DNA of 64,000 nt. Origin: Roseinatronobacter sp052379845 (GTDB lineage Bacteria; Pseudomonadota; Alphaproteobacteria; Rhodobacterales; Rhodobacteraceae). The stretch is taken from NCBI GenBank assembly GCA_052379845.1, contig JBQTCF010000017.1. The stretch is one strand, 5' to 3'. Both the position numbers and the translations under genes were made by a program. The notes under the pieces were generated by a model. It saw only the letters and a program-made list of their open reading frames with translations. It searched no databases and was not told the origin of the DNA. This document shows positions 33,853 to 42,995 of this stretch, piece after piece (position 1 is the stretch's first letter; the number at the start of each line of letters is the position of its first letter).

Positions 33853-35751
33853 GTGCTGCAAAAAACCCACACACACCCGCCACAGCCCAGATACCGCGCC
33901 GCTGATGGCGCGCAGCGGTTGGCGGGGCTGATCGATGCGTTTGCCCCGGCCGACAGCGCCCCGCCGCGCAGCTTATGGCGGTTCATGCTGTGGTCTGTGC
34001 GCGGCGCGTGGCCTGTCTTGCTGCTGGCGGCGGCCATTTCCGCGCTGGTGGGCACAACAGAAGTTGTGTCAGCCCTGCTGATGGGCTGGATCATTGATGC
34101 GGTTGTTGAAACTGGTCCCGCCGGCTTTTTCGGCCAGCATCTGGGGCTGATTGCGGGCTTTGTGGTGTTCTTCATCATTTTGCGCCCGCTGGCGTTTGGC
34201 ATGTCGTCAGCGGCGAATGCGATTGTGGTGCAGCCCAATGTCTATGTGCTGGTGCAATCGCGGTTGAACCGCTGGACATTGGGCCAGCCCGTCACCTTCT
34301 TTGACAATGATTTCGCGGGCCGGATTGCGCAAAAGCAGGTCCAGACAGCGCGCGCGCTGACAGATGTGGCCAATGAAACCATCAACACAATGGCCTTCGC
34401 GCTGGCGTCGATCATCGGGTCGGTGGTGTTGTTGCTGACAATTGACCTGCGCATTGCGTTTGCTTTGGCAGTGTGGCTGGTGGGGTATCTGGCCCTGATC
34501 CGGTATTTCCTGCCAAAGGTCCGCAAATCGGCGGGCGCGCGGGCGGGCGCGCGCGCACAGGTCAGCGGGCAGGTGGTCGACACCATCACCAATATCAAAA
34601 CCGTCAAACTGTTCGCCCATGCCGAGTTCGAGGACCGCGCCGCGTTGAACGCGATGGGCATTTTCCGCAACCGTGCCATCGAATTTGGCGAAGTGCAGGC
34701 ACTGTTCCGCTTCTGGCTGATGGTGGTGGCGGGGCTGCTGCCAGTGCTGCTGATCGGGGGCACAATCTGGCTGTGGACGATGGGCGCGGCCACGCCGGGC
34801 GGCATTGCTGCGGCCGGTGCCGTGGCCATTCGCATTGCGCAGATGACCGGCTGGGTCAGTTTCGTTCTGATGGCCATTTACGGCAATCTGGGCGAGATTG
34901 AGGACGGCATGAAAACCCTGACCCCCGCGCCCAACCTGACCGACGCGCCCGATGCCGTGGGACTGGGCCGCGCAGACGGGGAAATCCACTTTGACGGGGT
35001 GGATTTCGCCTATGGCGGGCGCAGTGGCGGGGTCAGCGATATGTCGCTGCATATCCGCGCCGGTGAGAAAATCGGCATTGTGGGCGCATCGGGTGCGGGC
35101 AAATCCACCTTGGTGGCCTTGCTGCTGCGTTTGTATGATGTCGAAGGCGGGCGCATCACGCTGGACGGGCAGGACATTCGCACCCTGACGCAGGAAAGCC
35201 TGCGGCGCAACATTGCCATGGTCACGCAGGAAACGGCCATGTTCAACCGATCTGCCTTTGAAAACATCCGCTATGGCAAGCCCGATGCCACACGCGAACA
35301 GGTCGAAGCAGCCGCACGCGCTGCCGAAGCACATGAATTCATAAAGGACCTGCAGGACCACGAAGGGCGCAAGGGTTATGACGCGCATCTGGGCGAACGC
35401 GGGGTGCGCCTGTCGGGCGGACAGCGCCAGCGCATCGCCCTTGCGCGCGCGTTTTTGAAAAACGCCCCGGTTCTGGTGCTGGACGAAGCGACATCCGCGC
35501 TGGATTCCGAAGTGGAAGCAGCCGTGCAATCCGCGCTGGAGCCGCTGATGGAAGGAAAAACCGTTCTGGCCATCGCGCACCGCCTGTCGACCATCGCGCA
35601 GCTGGACCGGATTATCGTTCTGGAGGCAGGACAGATTGTCGAACAGGGCACCCATGACGCGCTTCTTGCGCAGGGTGGCAGGTATGCGCGGTTCTGGGAC
35701 CGCCAGTCAGGGGGCTTTCTGGGCTGTGATGATGACTTGCCAGCGGCCTAA
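33853..35751 (+). CDS. ABC transporter with fused membrane and ATPase domains
   Basis: This is a 632-residue exporter half-transporter of the MsbA/LmrA type that would work as a homodimer. After a polar N-terminus come six membrane segments between about residues 45 and 330. The ATPase domain follows, with Walker A GIVGASGAGKSTLVALL, the Q-loop region AMVTQETAMFNRS, signature RLSGGQRQRIALARAF, Walker B VLVLDEATSALDSE and the H-loop AIAHRLSTIA. The start appears to be GTG at 33853. Its substrate cannot be deduced. The next gene is an RNA methyltransferase, 50 bp downstream, so context does not help. Confidence 0.93.
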   Translation: MLQKTHTHPPQPRYRAADGAQRLAGLIDAFAPADSAPPRSLWRFMLWSVRGAWPVLLLAAAISALVGTTEVVSALLMGWIIDAVVETGPAGFFGQHLGLIAGFVVFFIILRPLAFGMSSAANAIVVQPNVYVLVQSRLNRWTLGQPVTFFDNDFAGRIAQKQVQTARALTDVANETINTMAFALASIIGSVVLLLTIDLRIAFALAVWLVGYLALIRYFLPKVRKSAGARAGARAQVSGQVVDTITNIKTVKLFAHAEFEDRAALNAMGIFRNRAIEFGEVQALFRFWLMVVAGLLPVLLIGGTIWLWTMGAATPGGIAAAGAVAIRIAQMTGWVSFVLMAIYGNLGEIEDGMKTLTPAPNLTDAPDAVGLGRADGEIHFDGVDFAYGGRSGGVSDMSLHIRAGEKIGIVGASGAGKSTLVALLLRLYDVEGGRITLDGQDIRTLTQESLRRNIAMVTQETAMFNRSAFENIRYGKPDATREQVEAAARAAEAHEFIKDLQDHEGRKGYDAHLGERGVRLSGGQRQRIALARAFLKNAPVLVLDEATSALDSEVEAAVQSALEPLMEGKTVLAIAHRLSTIAQLDRIIVLEAGQIVEQGTHDALLAQGGRYARFWDRQSGGFLGCDDDLPAA

Positions 35752-35801
35752 GGGCACCGTATCTGGCACACAGTATCAGCAATAGCGGAAATTCCCCCGG
35801 C

Positions 35802-37016
35802 ATGGCCACATTGACAATCACCCGACTGGGCCATCAGGGCGATGGCATTACCGAAGGGCCGGTTTTCGTGCCGCGCACCCTGCCGGGCGAAGTGGTCGAA
35901 GGGCAAGTAACCGACGGGCGCATCGCTGCGCCGCGCATTCTTACCCCGTCCCCGCAGCGCATCAAAGCGCCCTGTCCGCATTACCGCACCTGCGGGGGCT
36001 GCGCGCTTCAGCATGCGCAGGATGATTTTGTCACCGACTGGAAGCAGGGCATCTTGCGGCAGGCACTGGCGGCGCAGGGCATTGAAGCGCCGTTTCGCGC
36101 GCCGCATATTTCGCCCTTGCGCAGCCGCCGCCGCGCGGGTTTTGCCGGGCGCAGGCTGAAAAACGGGGCCATGGTGGGCTTTCATGCCCGTGCATCGGAT
36201 GTGCTGACGGCAGTGCCCGACTGCCTGATCCTGGACCCTGCCTTGGTCGCGGCCCTGCCCCTGCTGCAGGACCTGACCGCGCGCGAAGGGTCGCGCAAGG
36301 GGGAATTGTCGCTGTCGCTGACCGTGTCAGAAGCAGGGCTTGATCTGGCAGTCACCGGCGGCAAGGCCTTGGACGACCCCCTGCGCGCCCGGCTGGGGCA
36401 ATGGGCCGGACAGTCAGGACTTGCGCGCCTTGCATGGGATGGCGATGTGATTGCGCAGTCGCAGCCGCCCTTTCACACCATCGGGCGCGCACGGGTCACC
36501 CCCCCGCCCGGTGCCTTCCTGCAGGCCACCAAACCCGCCGAAGCCGCCTTGCAGGCCGCTGTTTGCGACGCAATCGGCGCTGCCGCCCAGGTGGCCGACC
36601 TGTTCGCGGGCTGCGGCACATTCGCGTTGTCCCTGGCCAAGAATGCCGAAATACTGGCGGTGGAAAGCGATGCGGCCATGTTGCGCGCCCTTGATGCGGG
36701 CTGGCGACAGGCACAGGGCCTGAAGCGCATCACCACCCAGATGCGCGATCTGTTCCGCAACCCCATCCTGCCCGAAGATCTGGCGCGCTTTGACGCGGTG
36801 GTGATTGACCCCCCGCGCGCCGGGGCAGAAACCCAGATGCGCGCCTTGGCCGCCAGTCGCGTGCCCCGCATTGCGGCTGTGTCGTGCAACCCCGTGACAT
36901 TTGCGCGCGATGCAAAATTGCTGGTTCAGGGCGGTTATCGGCTGGATTGGGTGCAAGTGGTCGATCAATTTCGCTTCAGCCCCCATCTGGAGCTTGCAGC
37001 CCAGTTCACGAAATAG
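35802..37016 (+). CDS. RNA m5U methyltransferase of the RlmD/TrmA family
   Basis: This is a SAM-dependent enzyme that methylates C5 of a uridine in rRNA or tRNA. The 404-residue protein starts with a TRAM-like RNA-binding domain (ITRLGHQGDGITEGPVFVP), followed by an Fe-S site pattern CPHYRTCGGCALQH. The methyltransferase part has the SAM motif VADLFAGCGTFALSLA, VVIDPPRAGAE and the catalytic Cys in AAVSCNPVTFARD. Which uridine it modifies is not clear from sequence. The sodium channel gene starts 37 bp downstream on the same strand. Confidence 0.92.
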   Translation: MATLTITRLGHQGDGITEGPVFVPRTLPGEVVEGQVTDGRIAAPRILTPSPQRIKAPCPHYRTCGGCALQHAQDDFVTDWKQGILRQALAAQGIEAPFRAPHISPLRSRRRAGFAGRRLKNGAMVGFHARASDVLTAVPDCLILDPALVAALPLLQDLTAREGSRKGELSLSLTVSEAGLDLAVTGGKALDDPLRARLGQWAGQSGLARLAWDGDVIAQSQPPFHTIGRARVTPPPGAFLQATKPAEAALQAAVCDAIGAAAQVADLFAGCGTFALSLAKNAEILAVESDAAMLRALDAGWRQAQGLKRITTQMRDLFRNPILPEDLARFDAVVIDPPRAGAETQMRALAASRVPRIAAVSCNPVTFARDAKLLVQGGYRLDWVQVVDQFRFSPHLELAAQFTK

Positions 37017-37053
37017 CATATCGCATCCAGTCAGCGTGATACGGGGAAAGACG

Positions 37054-37833
37054 ATGTTCAGCCGCGAAAAGACTGCCGCCTTTCTGGAACAGGCATGGGT
37101 GCGCAACGGCATTATCGGGATAATCGTGTTCAATGCCGCATTATTGGGGATGGAAACATCTGATACCCTGATGGACCTTGCAGGGACACTGATCCTGACG
37201 CTGGACAGGATCTGCCTGACCATCTTTGTGCTGGAAATCGCGCTGAAGTTCCACGCGCACCGACTGTCGTTTTTCCGGTCGGGGTGGAATGTCTTTGATT
37301 TCCTGATTGTGGGTATTTCACTGGTGCCGGGCGCACAGGGGTTCAGCGTGCTGCGCGCCTTGCGCATTCTGCGCCTGCTGCGCGTGGTGTCGGTCAGCCC
37401 CAACCTGCGCCGCGTGGTCGAAGGGTTCATCAAGGCCCTGCCCGGCATGGGGTCGGTGTTCTTGCTGATGGGCATGTTGTTCTATATCGGCGCGGTCATG
37501 GCCACCAAATTGTTCAAGGACAGCTTCCCCGACTGGTTCGGGGATCTGGGCAATTCGGCCTACACGCTGTTCCAGATCATGACGCTGGAATCATGGTCCA
37601 TGGGCATTGTGCGCCCGGTGATGGAAGCCTATCCCTATGCATGGGCGTTTTTCGTGCCGTTCATCATGGTCACCACCTTTGCGGTGGTCAACTTGCTTGT
37701 GGGTCTGATTGTCAATTCCATGCAGGACGCGCATGCCGCCGAAAGCAATCAGGCGACCGAAGATTACCGTGACGAAGTGCTGCGCCGCCTTGCTGCCATC
37801 GAAACCCGCCTGAACCAGACGGAAAAACGCTGA
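37054..37833 (+). CDS. Voltage-gated sodium channel of the NaChBac/NavAb family
   Basis: This is a one-domain bacterial sodium channel that would form a tetramer in the inner membrane. The 259-residue protein has six membrane segments. The S4 sensor spans residues 99-121 with Arg at 101, 104, 107 and 110 (LRALRILRLLRVV). The pore helix and selectivity filter are TLESWSM at 177-183, the same filter as NavAb, so sodium selectivity is expected. The pore-lining S6 is around 203-224 (FIMVTTFAVVNLLVGLIV). The C-terminal tail 235-257 looks like the family's coiled-coil bundle. I chose the ATG at 37054 (MFSREKTAAF), preceded by GGGGAAAG. Such channels are associated with sodium-dependent motility and pH response in salt-loving or alkaliphilic bacteria. 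No flagellar genes are nearby. Confidence 0.94.
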   Translation: MFSREKTAAFLEQAWVRNGIIGIIVFNAALLGMETSDTLMDLAGTLILTLDRICLTIFVLEIALKFHAHRLSFFRSGWNVFDFLIVGISLVPGAQGFSVLRALRILRLLRVVSVSPNLRRVVEGFIKALPGMGSVFLLMGMLFYIGAVMATKLFKDSFPDWFGDLGNSAYTLFQIMTLESWSMGIVRPVMEAYPYAWAFFVPFIMVTTFAVVNLLVGLIVNSMQDAHAAESNQATEDYRDEVLRRLAAIETRLNQTEKR

Positions 37834-37927
37834 GGCCACACTGACACGGTTGCGTGATCGGGTGTGTTAAACAGCTTGGCAGAATCGCGGAATTCGGGCA
37901 TGGCTGAATAAAAATTCAGGGGCAGAA

Positions 37928-38509
37928 ATGCTGGTTTTCCGTTTGATCGCAGCTGTGGCCATGCTGGTTGCCCTGTCTGCATGCGCCACCAAGCCCAGCA
38001 AGTTCCGCACCTATACCGGTCCCGAAGTCACGCAAGTGATGGTCTACAAGGCCAGTCGGCGCATGGAACTGTGGCACCATGACCAATTGCTGCGCGTCTT
38101 CGAGGTGGATCTGGGCGGCAACCCCGAGGGGCATAAGGAACGCGAAGGCGACCGCCGCACGCCGGAAGGCAATTACATCATTGACCGGCGCAACCCCAAC
38201 AGCCGCTTCCATTTGTCCATTGGTATTGATTACCCCAACGAGGCGGACAAACACCACGCGCGCGAAAATGGCTGGCGGCCGGGGGGCGATATTTTCATTC
38301 ACGGGCGCGGGCCGGAATTCCGCAATGCGCGCGGAGACTGGACCGATGGCTGTATTGCCGTCAGCGACCGCGAGATCGAAGATATCTATGCCATGGTGCG
38401 CAATGGCACCCCCATTCACATAAGCCCCGGCCCCGCGCCCATGCTGGCCGCCACTGCAAAACCCGGCCGCGGCATGGCCCCTGCGCGGCTAAGGTTCTGG
38501 AACCGCTGA
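37928..38509 (+). CDS. Lipoprotein L,D-transpeptidase family protein (YkuD domain)
   Basis: This is a cell-wall enzyme or enzyme-like protein of 193 residues. The N-terminus is a lipoprotein signal (AMLVALSACATKP, lipobox LSAC near residue 19). The YkuD domain holds the catalytic pattern IFIHGRGPEFRN then DWTDGCIAVSD, giving the conserved His and Cys (TDGC here). REGDRRTPEGNYIID matches the family's substrate-side motif. Members make 3-3 cross-links, attach lipoproteins, or cleave these links. Sequence does not decide which. It follows the sodium channel by 94 bp and converges with the ynjD-like gene. Confidence 0.88.
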   Translation: MLVFRLIAAVAMLVALSACATKPSKFRTYTGPEVTQVMVYKASRRMELWHHDQLLRVFEVDLGGNPEGHKEREGDRRTPEGNYIIDRRNPNSRFHLSIGIDYPNEADKHHARENGWRPGGDIFIHGRGPEFRNARGDWTDGCIAVSDREIEDIYAMVRNGTPIHISPGPAPMLAATAKPGRGMAPARLRFWNR

Positions 38510-38557
38510 CGCGTGCTGCGCAAAGTAACCGGCAATACCGGGGTGGAACGTGGCGTG

Positions 38558-39196
38558 TCATGCTGTGACCGGCTGCCCCATAACTGTGATGATCCGCCCC
38601 GCCGCAGCGCGGGCATCATCATGGTCGTGGGTGACCAGAATAACCGGCAGGTTCCGCGCGCGGGCGCGGTCAAACACGAACTGGCGCATATTGGCGCGCA
38701 GGTCGCTGTCCAGACTGGAAAACGGCTCGTCCAGCAGCAGCGCGCGCGGGGCAGACAGCAAGCTGCGCATCAACGCCACGCGCGCACGTTGCCCGCCCGA
38801 CAAGGTGGCCGGATCGCGCGCGCCCATGCCTGCCAGCCCGGCCTCAGCCAAGGCCGTGTCAATCAGCGCGGCGCGGTCAGGCACGCGTTTGGGCAGCCCG
38901 AACCCCAGATTGCCCGCAACTGACATATGCGGGAACAGGATGTCATTTTGAAACAGAATGCCCATGCGCCGCGCATGGGTGGGCGTTTGTGTCACATTCA
39001 CCCCATCCAGCCAGATATGCCCGCGCAGGCTGAACGCAGGCGGCAGGGCCCCTATCAACGCGGCAAGAACAGTGGATTTGCCGCATCCTGACGGCCCCAT
39101 GATGGTCAGCACCTCGCCGCCGGACACGCTTAGGTCCAGCTTCGCCAGCACGCGACCCGCCAGCGTGATGCACAGGTTTTCAAGGCGCAGGGTCAT
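38558..39196 (-). CDS. ynjD: YnjD-like ABC transporter ATPase subunit
   Basis: This is the ATP-hydrolysing subunit of a binding-protein-dependent importer, 212 residues. It shows Walker A GPSGCGKSTVLAALIG, Q-loop GILFQNDILFPHMSV, signature TLSGGQRARVALMRSLL, Walker B ALLLDEPFSSLDSD and the H-loop LVTHDHDDA. The ATG at 39196 overlaps the permease stop by four bases. The same frame stays open far upstream through the permease gene, but that part is a shadow. The match to YnjD rather than ThiQ rests on the neighbouring substrate-binding protein and the YnjF gene. Confidence 0.88.
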   Translation of the reverse strand: MTLRLENLCITLAGRVLAKLDLSVSGGEVLTIMGPSGCGKSTVLAALIGALPPAFSLRGHIWLDGVNVTQTPTHARRMGILFQNDILFPHMSVAGNLGFGLPKRVPDRAALIDTALAEAGLAGMGARDPATLSGGQRARVALMRSLLSAPRALLLDEPFSSLDSDLRANMRQFVFDRARARNLPVILVTHDHDDARAAAGRIITVMGQPVTA

Positions 39197-40881
39197 GTTA
39201 TGCGCATGCCTTGGCGGCGGCGGAAAAGCAAGGCGGGCAGCACAAGGGCCAGCGCGAATACCAGCATCGGCAGCGCCATCTGCACCACGGCCCACACCCC
39301 GATCAGGCGACGGTTGCCTGAACTGGCCAGCGCCACCGCTTCGGTGGTCACAGTTGTTACGCGCCCCGCCCCGATCAGCAGCGTTGGCAGGTATTGCGCC
39401 ACAGATGTGGCAAACCCCACCGCAAAGGCAATCAAAAGCGGTCGTGTCAGCATGGGCAGGCGCACGGCCCACAGCACCCGCCATGGCCCCGCCCCCAGCG
39501 CCTGCGCGCACAGGCCCGCGCGCGCGTCCCATGCGCGCCAGGGATCGGCCAGCGACAGATAGACATAGGGCAGCACGAACACCAGATGCAGCGCCATGAC
39601 CGCCCCCCGCGACCCATCCAGCCCGAGCGCCAGCGCGAAACTGGCAAGCCCCGGCAAGAACGCAATCTGGGGCACAATCAGCGGCAGGTAAATCAGCGCG
39701 ACGGCATGGGTCTTGTGCCCGCGCGCTTCTGCTTCCAGCACCGACAGGCTTAGCGCCATGGCCATGACGGTTGCGCCCAGCGCAATCAGCGTGGTGTCGC
39801 GCGCAATGGGGCCAAGGCTGCCCATCTGGCTTGTCCAGTTGCGCAAAGCCCAGCTTTGCGGCAGCAGGTCGGGAAACCGCCACATGCTGGCAAAGGACCA
39901 CACCACCAGCCCCGCCAGCCCCAGCGCCACGGCCCCGCCCACCACCAGCGCGCCCATGGCCGCCAGTGGCCGCAAGCTGTGCTCGGCCAGCACGCCGCGC
40001 CCCCCGTTGGCCACCCAGACGCGCCCCCGGCGCGCCAGCATATGTTCCCCCAGCCGCCACAGGCCCAGCACCCCCAGCACCAGCGCCAGTTGCACCACTG
40101 CGCCTGCCGCCGCCTGAAAGCGCATGGCCAGATCGGGGCGGGTCATCCAGTCCAGTATCTGCACTGCCAATGTCGGCGGGCGCGTCGGCCCAAGGATCAG
40201 CGCGACATCCACCACAGACATGGAATAGGCCAGCACGGCATAAACCGGCAGGCGGATCTGCGGGTAGATGCGCGGCAACACGGTTTTCAGCCATCCCGTC
40301 ACGCGCCCATAGCCCAAGGACCGCGCAACAAGCTGGCTGCGCAGGCTGTCGGACTGCCCCAATGCGGCCAGCGTCATCAACAGCAGAAACGGCACTTCCT
40401 TGACCACCAGCCCCGCAACCAGCGCCAGCCCCCACGGGTCATTGACGATCAGCAGGTCGGGCGGGCGGTCCCAGCCTGTGATTGTAGGCGAGAGGGCGCG
40501 CGCCACCCAACCCGAAGGCGCAATCAAAAAGGCCAGCCCGAACGCGGCTGCCGCATGGGGCAGCGCCAACAAGGGCGCAAGCGCGCGTGTCACCCAGGTG
40601 AAGCTGCGCGTGCCCTGCCATGCCGCCACAATCAGCAGGGTCAGGGTCAGCGACAGCGCGGTGGCAGTTACACCCGTGACAACCGACAGGCGCATCGCGG
40701 CGGGCAGGCCCGGCCAGCCAAGGGTTGCGCGCCACGCATCAAGCGTGACAGCATGCCCGCCCAAGGCTGGCATGTAGCCAAAGGCGGGGGCTATAACGCC
40801 CGCAAGGCCCGCCAGCACCGGCAGGGCCAGAACTGCAACGCTGACCCATGGCACCAGCGACCAGCCGCGCGGGGGGTGCAT
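39193..40881 (-). CDS. ynjC: YnjC-like ABC transporter permease (two fused units)
   Basis: The 562-residue product has two consecutive permease units, each with about six membrane helices. The two cytoplasmic EAA-type loops are around 220-240 (VARSLGYGRVTGWLKTVLPRI) and 480-500 (CAQALGAGPWRVLWAVRLPML), where they contact the ATPase. This fused layout is shared by YnjC and ThiP. The ATG at 40881 begins MHPPRGWSLVPW. It follows the binding-protein gene with a single base between stop and start, and the ATPase gene overlaps its end, so all three are coupled. Confidence 0.87.
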   Translation of the reverse strand: MHPPRGWSLVPWVSVAVLALPVLAGLAGVIAPAFGYMPALGGHAVTLDAWRATLGWPGLPAAMRLSVVTGVTATALSLTLTLLIVAAWQGTRSFTWVTRALAPLLALPHAAAAFGLAFLIAPSGWVARALSPTITGWDRPPDLLIVNDPWGLALVAGLVVKEVPFLLLMTLAALGQSDSLRSQLVARSLGYGRVTGWLKTVLPRIYPQIRLPVYAVLAYSMSVVDVALILGPTRPPTLAVQILDWMTRPDLAMRFQAAAGAVVQLALVLGVLGLWRLGEHMLARRGRVWVANGGRGVLAEHSLRPLAAMGALVVGGAVALGLAGLVVWSFASMWRFPDLLPQSWALRNWTSQMGSLGPIARDTTLIALGATVMAMALSLSVLEAEARGHKTHAVALIYLPLIVPQIAFLPGLASFALALGLDGSRGAVMALHLVFVLPYVYLSLADPWRAWDARAGLCAQALGAGPWRVLWAVRLPMLTRPLLIAFAVGFATSVAQYLPTLLIGAGRVTTVTTEAVALASSGNRRLIGVWAVVQMALPMLVFALALVLPALLFRRRQGMRIT

Positions 40882-40882
40882 G

Positions 40883-42100
40883 TTACTGCCCTGTGCCGTA
40901 GCGCGCGGCCCAGTCTTCGGCAATGCGGGTCATCCATGTGGGGTGCGGCTCCAGCAGGCCCGCGCCCATCTGGTCGGGCGCAAGGGTGGCAATGCCAAGT
41001 TCCAGCGCATCGAACCGCGCGCGGTCCTGCGCGTCCAGCAAATGCAGCCCCAGAACCGTCTGAAAGCCCAGCACATCAGGGTCCTGTGCGCGGGCCTGAA
41101 TTTCGGGGTCCAGAATCAGATTGGCCAGCACCAAAGCGCCTGCCTTGTTCGCGGCATTATAGGGGATGGACAGATAGGACGAATTCGCCAGCGTCCCGTC
41201 ATCAAACACATAAGTGCGCACGCTGTCTTGCAATTCGCCATCGGCAATTGCGGCCGATGCCCGACCGGGGTTGAAGGCAAAGGCAATGTCAATTTCCCCA
41301 TCCGCCAGCAATTGCCCCAATGCGGGTTCATTGGCCGGATAGGTGCGCCCCTGCCGCCACAGATTGGGCGCAATCTCATCCAGAAAGGCCCACAGGGACG
41401 CGGTGGCCGCATCATAATTCACATCATCTGTCGGGGCCAGCAGAATGGCGGGGTCATCCAGCACGCCATACAGCGCCTGTTTCAGAAAACTGGTACCCAG
41501 AAAATCCGGCGGTTGCGGATAGGTGAAGCGCCCCGGATTTTCCGCAATCCATGCGCGCAACGCCTCCAGCGTGCGCGGCGGTTCCGGCAGGATGGCGCTG
41601 TCATATTCAAACACCATCTGAAACATGGCCCAAGGACTGCCGAACCCGTCAACCGGCAAGGTGAAATCTACCAAGATGCTTGGGTTTGCATCTGTATCGA
41701 CCAACCCCCAGTTCGGCAGATCCTGCGCAAACGGGCCGAATAGCAGGCCCTGATCCTTCATCGCGGCGAAATTGGCCCCGTTTATCCAGATCACATCGAC
41801 CGCGCCGCCATCATCGCGGCCCGCGCTGCGTTCGGCAATGACGCGGGTGACCGCATCAGCGGTATCGGCCAGCCGCACATGTTCCAATGTCACATCATAG
41901 CGCGCCTGCAGATCATCGCCCACCGACGCGATGAAGGCATTGATCCGCGCATCCCCGCCCCATGCGTGCCAATACACAGTCTGGCCGCGGGCTTGTTGCA
42001 CCACGCCTGCCCAATCCTTCGGGTCACTATCCTGTGCGGTTGCAGGGCCAGTCAAAAGCGCGCCAAGCGCGATGCCGGTTCCCAGTATAAAGGTTTTCAT
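40883..42100 (-). CDS. ynjB: YnjB-like ABC transporter substrate-binding protein
   Basis: This is a periplasmic binding protein of 405 residues. It has a signal peptide (residues 1-22, TFILGTGIALGALLTGPATA-Q) and an extracellular solute-binding fold. The segment TVYWHAWGGDARINAFI near residue 38 and DVIWINGANFAAMKDQGLLFGPF are the features I associate with the YnjB family. The transported substrate of YnjBCD is not firmly known. The ATG at 42100 is chosen because it opens the signal peptide. The upstream 258 bp shared with ynjF contain no TPP-riboswitch signature, which argues against a thiamine transporter. A GTTTGCG/CGCAAAC inverted repeat (42111-42117 and 42145-42151) lies just upstream. 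Confidence 0.85.
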   Translation of the reverse strand: MKTFILGTGIALGALLTGPATAQDSDPKDWAGVVQQARGQTVYWHAWGGDARINAFIASVGDDLQARYDVTLEHVRLADTADAVTRVIAERSAGRDDGGAVDVIWINGANFAAMKDQGLLFGPFAQDLPNWGLVDTDANPSILVDFTLPVDGFGSPWAMFQMVFEYDSAILPEPPRTLEALRAWIAENPGRFTYPQPPDFLGTSFLKQALYGVLDDPAILLAPTDDVNYDAATASLWAFLDEIAPNLWRQGRTYPANEPALGQLLADGEIDIAFAFNPGRASAAIADGELQDSVRTYVFDDGTLANSSYLSIPYNAANKAGALVLANLILDPEIQARAQDPDVLGFQTVLGLHLLDAQDRARFDALELGIATLAPDQMGAGLLEPHPTWMTRIAEDWAARYGTGQ

Positions 42101-42358
42101 AGCATGTCCTGTTTGCGGTTCTTTCCCGTATATACGCAACGCAACGCAAACTGTTTCACATAAAAAATAACTTGGTGCGCAGTATAGCCGCATTATTATT
42201 GAAACATCCTACCCGGACCGTGCGTATCGGCATATAAGCTGCACTTGCCTGCACGGCCTGCACATCAGGACAGGCCCGCACAGGCGCATGCCAATATGCA
42301 AAGTCGCGCAGTCCAGATACCGACGATAAGATGCCCCCGCAGGCGAAAGGCCAAAGAC

Positions 42359-42970
42359 ATGCTGGACCGTCATATACGCCCCTTGATTGACCCGCCGCTG
42401 AACCGGATCGGGGGGCGCATTGCCAGATGGGGGTTCAGCGCGAATACAATCACCCTTGCGGGGCTTGGCTTCGGGCTGGCGGCAGCGGGGGCTGTGGTGG
42501 CGCAGGCCTATATTGTTGCGGTGCTGCTGATTGCGGCGTCGCGGCTGGCGGACGGGCTGGACGGGGCGGTTGCACGCGCCCATGGGGTCAGTGATTTTGG
42601 CGGCTATCTGGACATCACCTGCGATTATGTTTTCTATGCCGCCATTCCGTTGGCATTCGTCATTCTGGACCCTGCTGCGCACGGGGTGGCGGGGGCGTTC
42701 TTGCTGCTAAGCTTCTATGTGAATGCAGGGTCGTTTCTGGGCTTCTCCATTCTGGCAGAGCGGCGCAAGATGCGCAGCACCGCATATGGCGTGAAATCAC
42801 TGTATTTCACGGGCGGCCTGCTGGAAGGCACGGAAACAATTGCCTTCTTCATTGTGCTGTGCATATTTCCCGGCTGGTTCGTGCCGCTTGCAGTCGGTTT
42901 CGGGGTCTTGTGCCTTGTTACGGCTGTGGCGCGGGTCATGCTGGCGTGGAAAGTCTTTCGCCCGCAGTGA
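42359..42970 (+). CDS. ynjF: YnjF-like CDP-alcohol phosphatidyltransferase
   Basis: This is an inner-membrane enzyme of the CDP-alcohol phosphatidyltransferase family, 203 residues with about six hydrophobic helices. The catalytic motif is visible as DGLDGAVARAHGVSDFGGYLD plus ITCDY. It has seven residues between AR and G where the classic pattern has eight. The late segment GGLLEGTETIAFF is, as I recall it, characteristic of E. coli YnjF. The ATG at 42359 begins MLDRHIRPLID and has GCGAAAGG upstream. The lipid product is not known. It is divergent from the ynjBCD-like transporter, an association also present in the E. coli ynj region. Confidence 0.88.
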   Translation: MLDRHIRPLIDPPLNRIGGRIARWGFSANTITLAGLGFGLAAAGAVVAQAYIVAVLLIAASRLADGLDGAVARAHGVSDFGGYLDITCDYVFYAAIPLAFVILDPAAHGVAGAFLLLSFYVNAGSFLGFSILAERRKMRSTAYGVKSLYFTGGLLEGTETIAFFIVLCIFPGWFVPLAVGFGVLCLVTAVARVMLAWKVFRPQ

Positions 42971-42995
42971 GTGCGCGGGGCGGCGGCCGGTCTGG

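Noticed and set aside
34207..35655. A long open frame of 482 codons antisense to the ABC transporter gene
   Set aside because: GC-rich codon use keeps the opposite strand open. The translation is Arg/His/Gln-rich with no known motif, while the sense frame has all ABC signatures.
38558..40435. A 625-codon reading of the ynjD frame
   Set aside because: Only the last 212 residues resemble an ATPase. The earlier part is a Gly/Ala/Arg-rich shadow of the ynjC gene. The ATG at 39196 with the ATGA overlap is the real start.
42101..42358. TPP riboswitch before the ynjB-like gene, which would have made it a thiamine transporter
   Set aside because: The CTGAGA-type and partner motifs of the THI box are absent from this gap on the minus strand.
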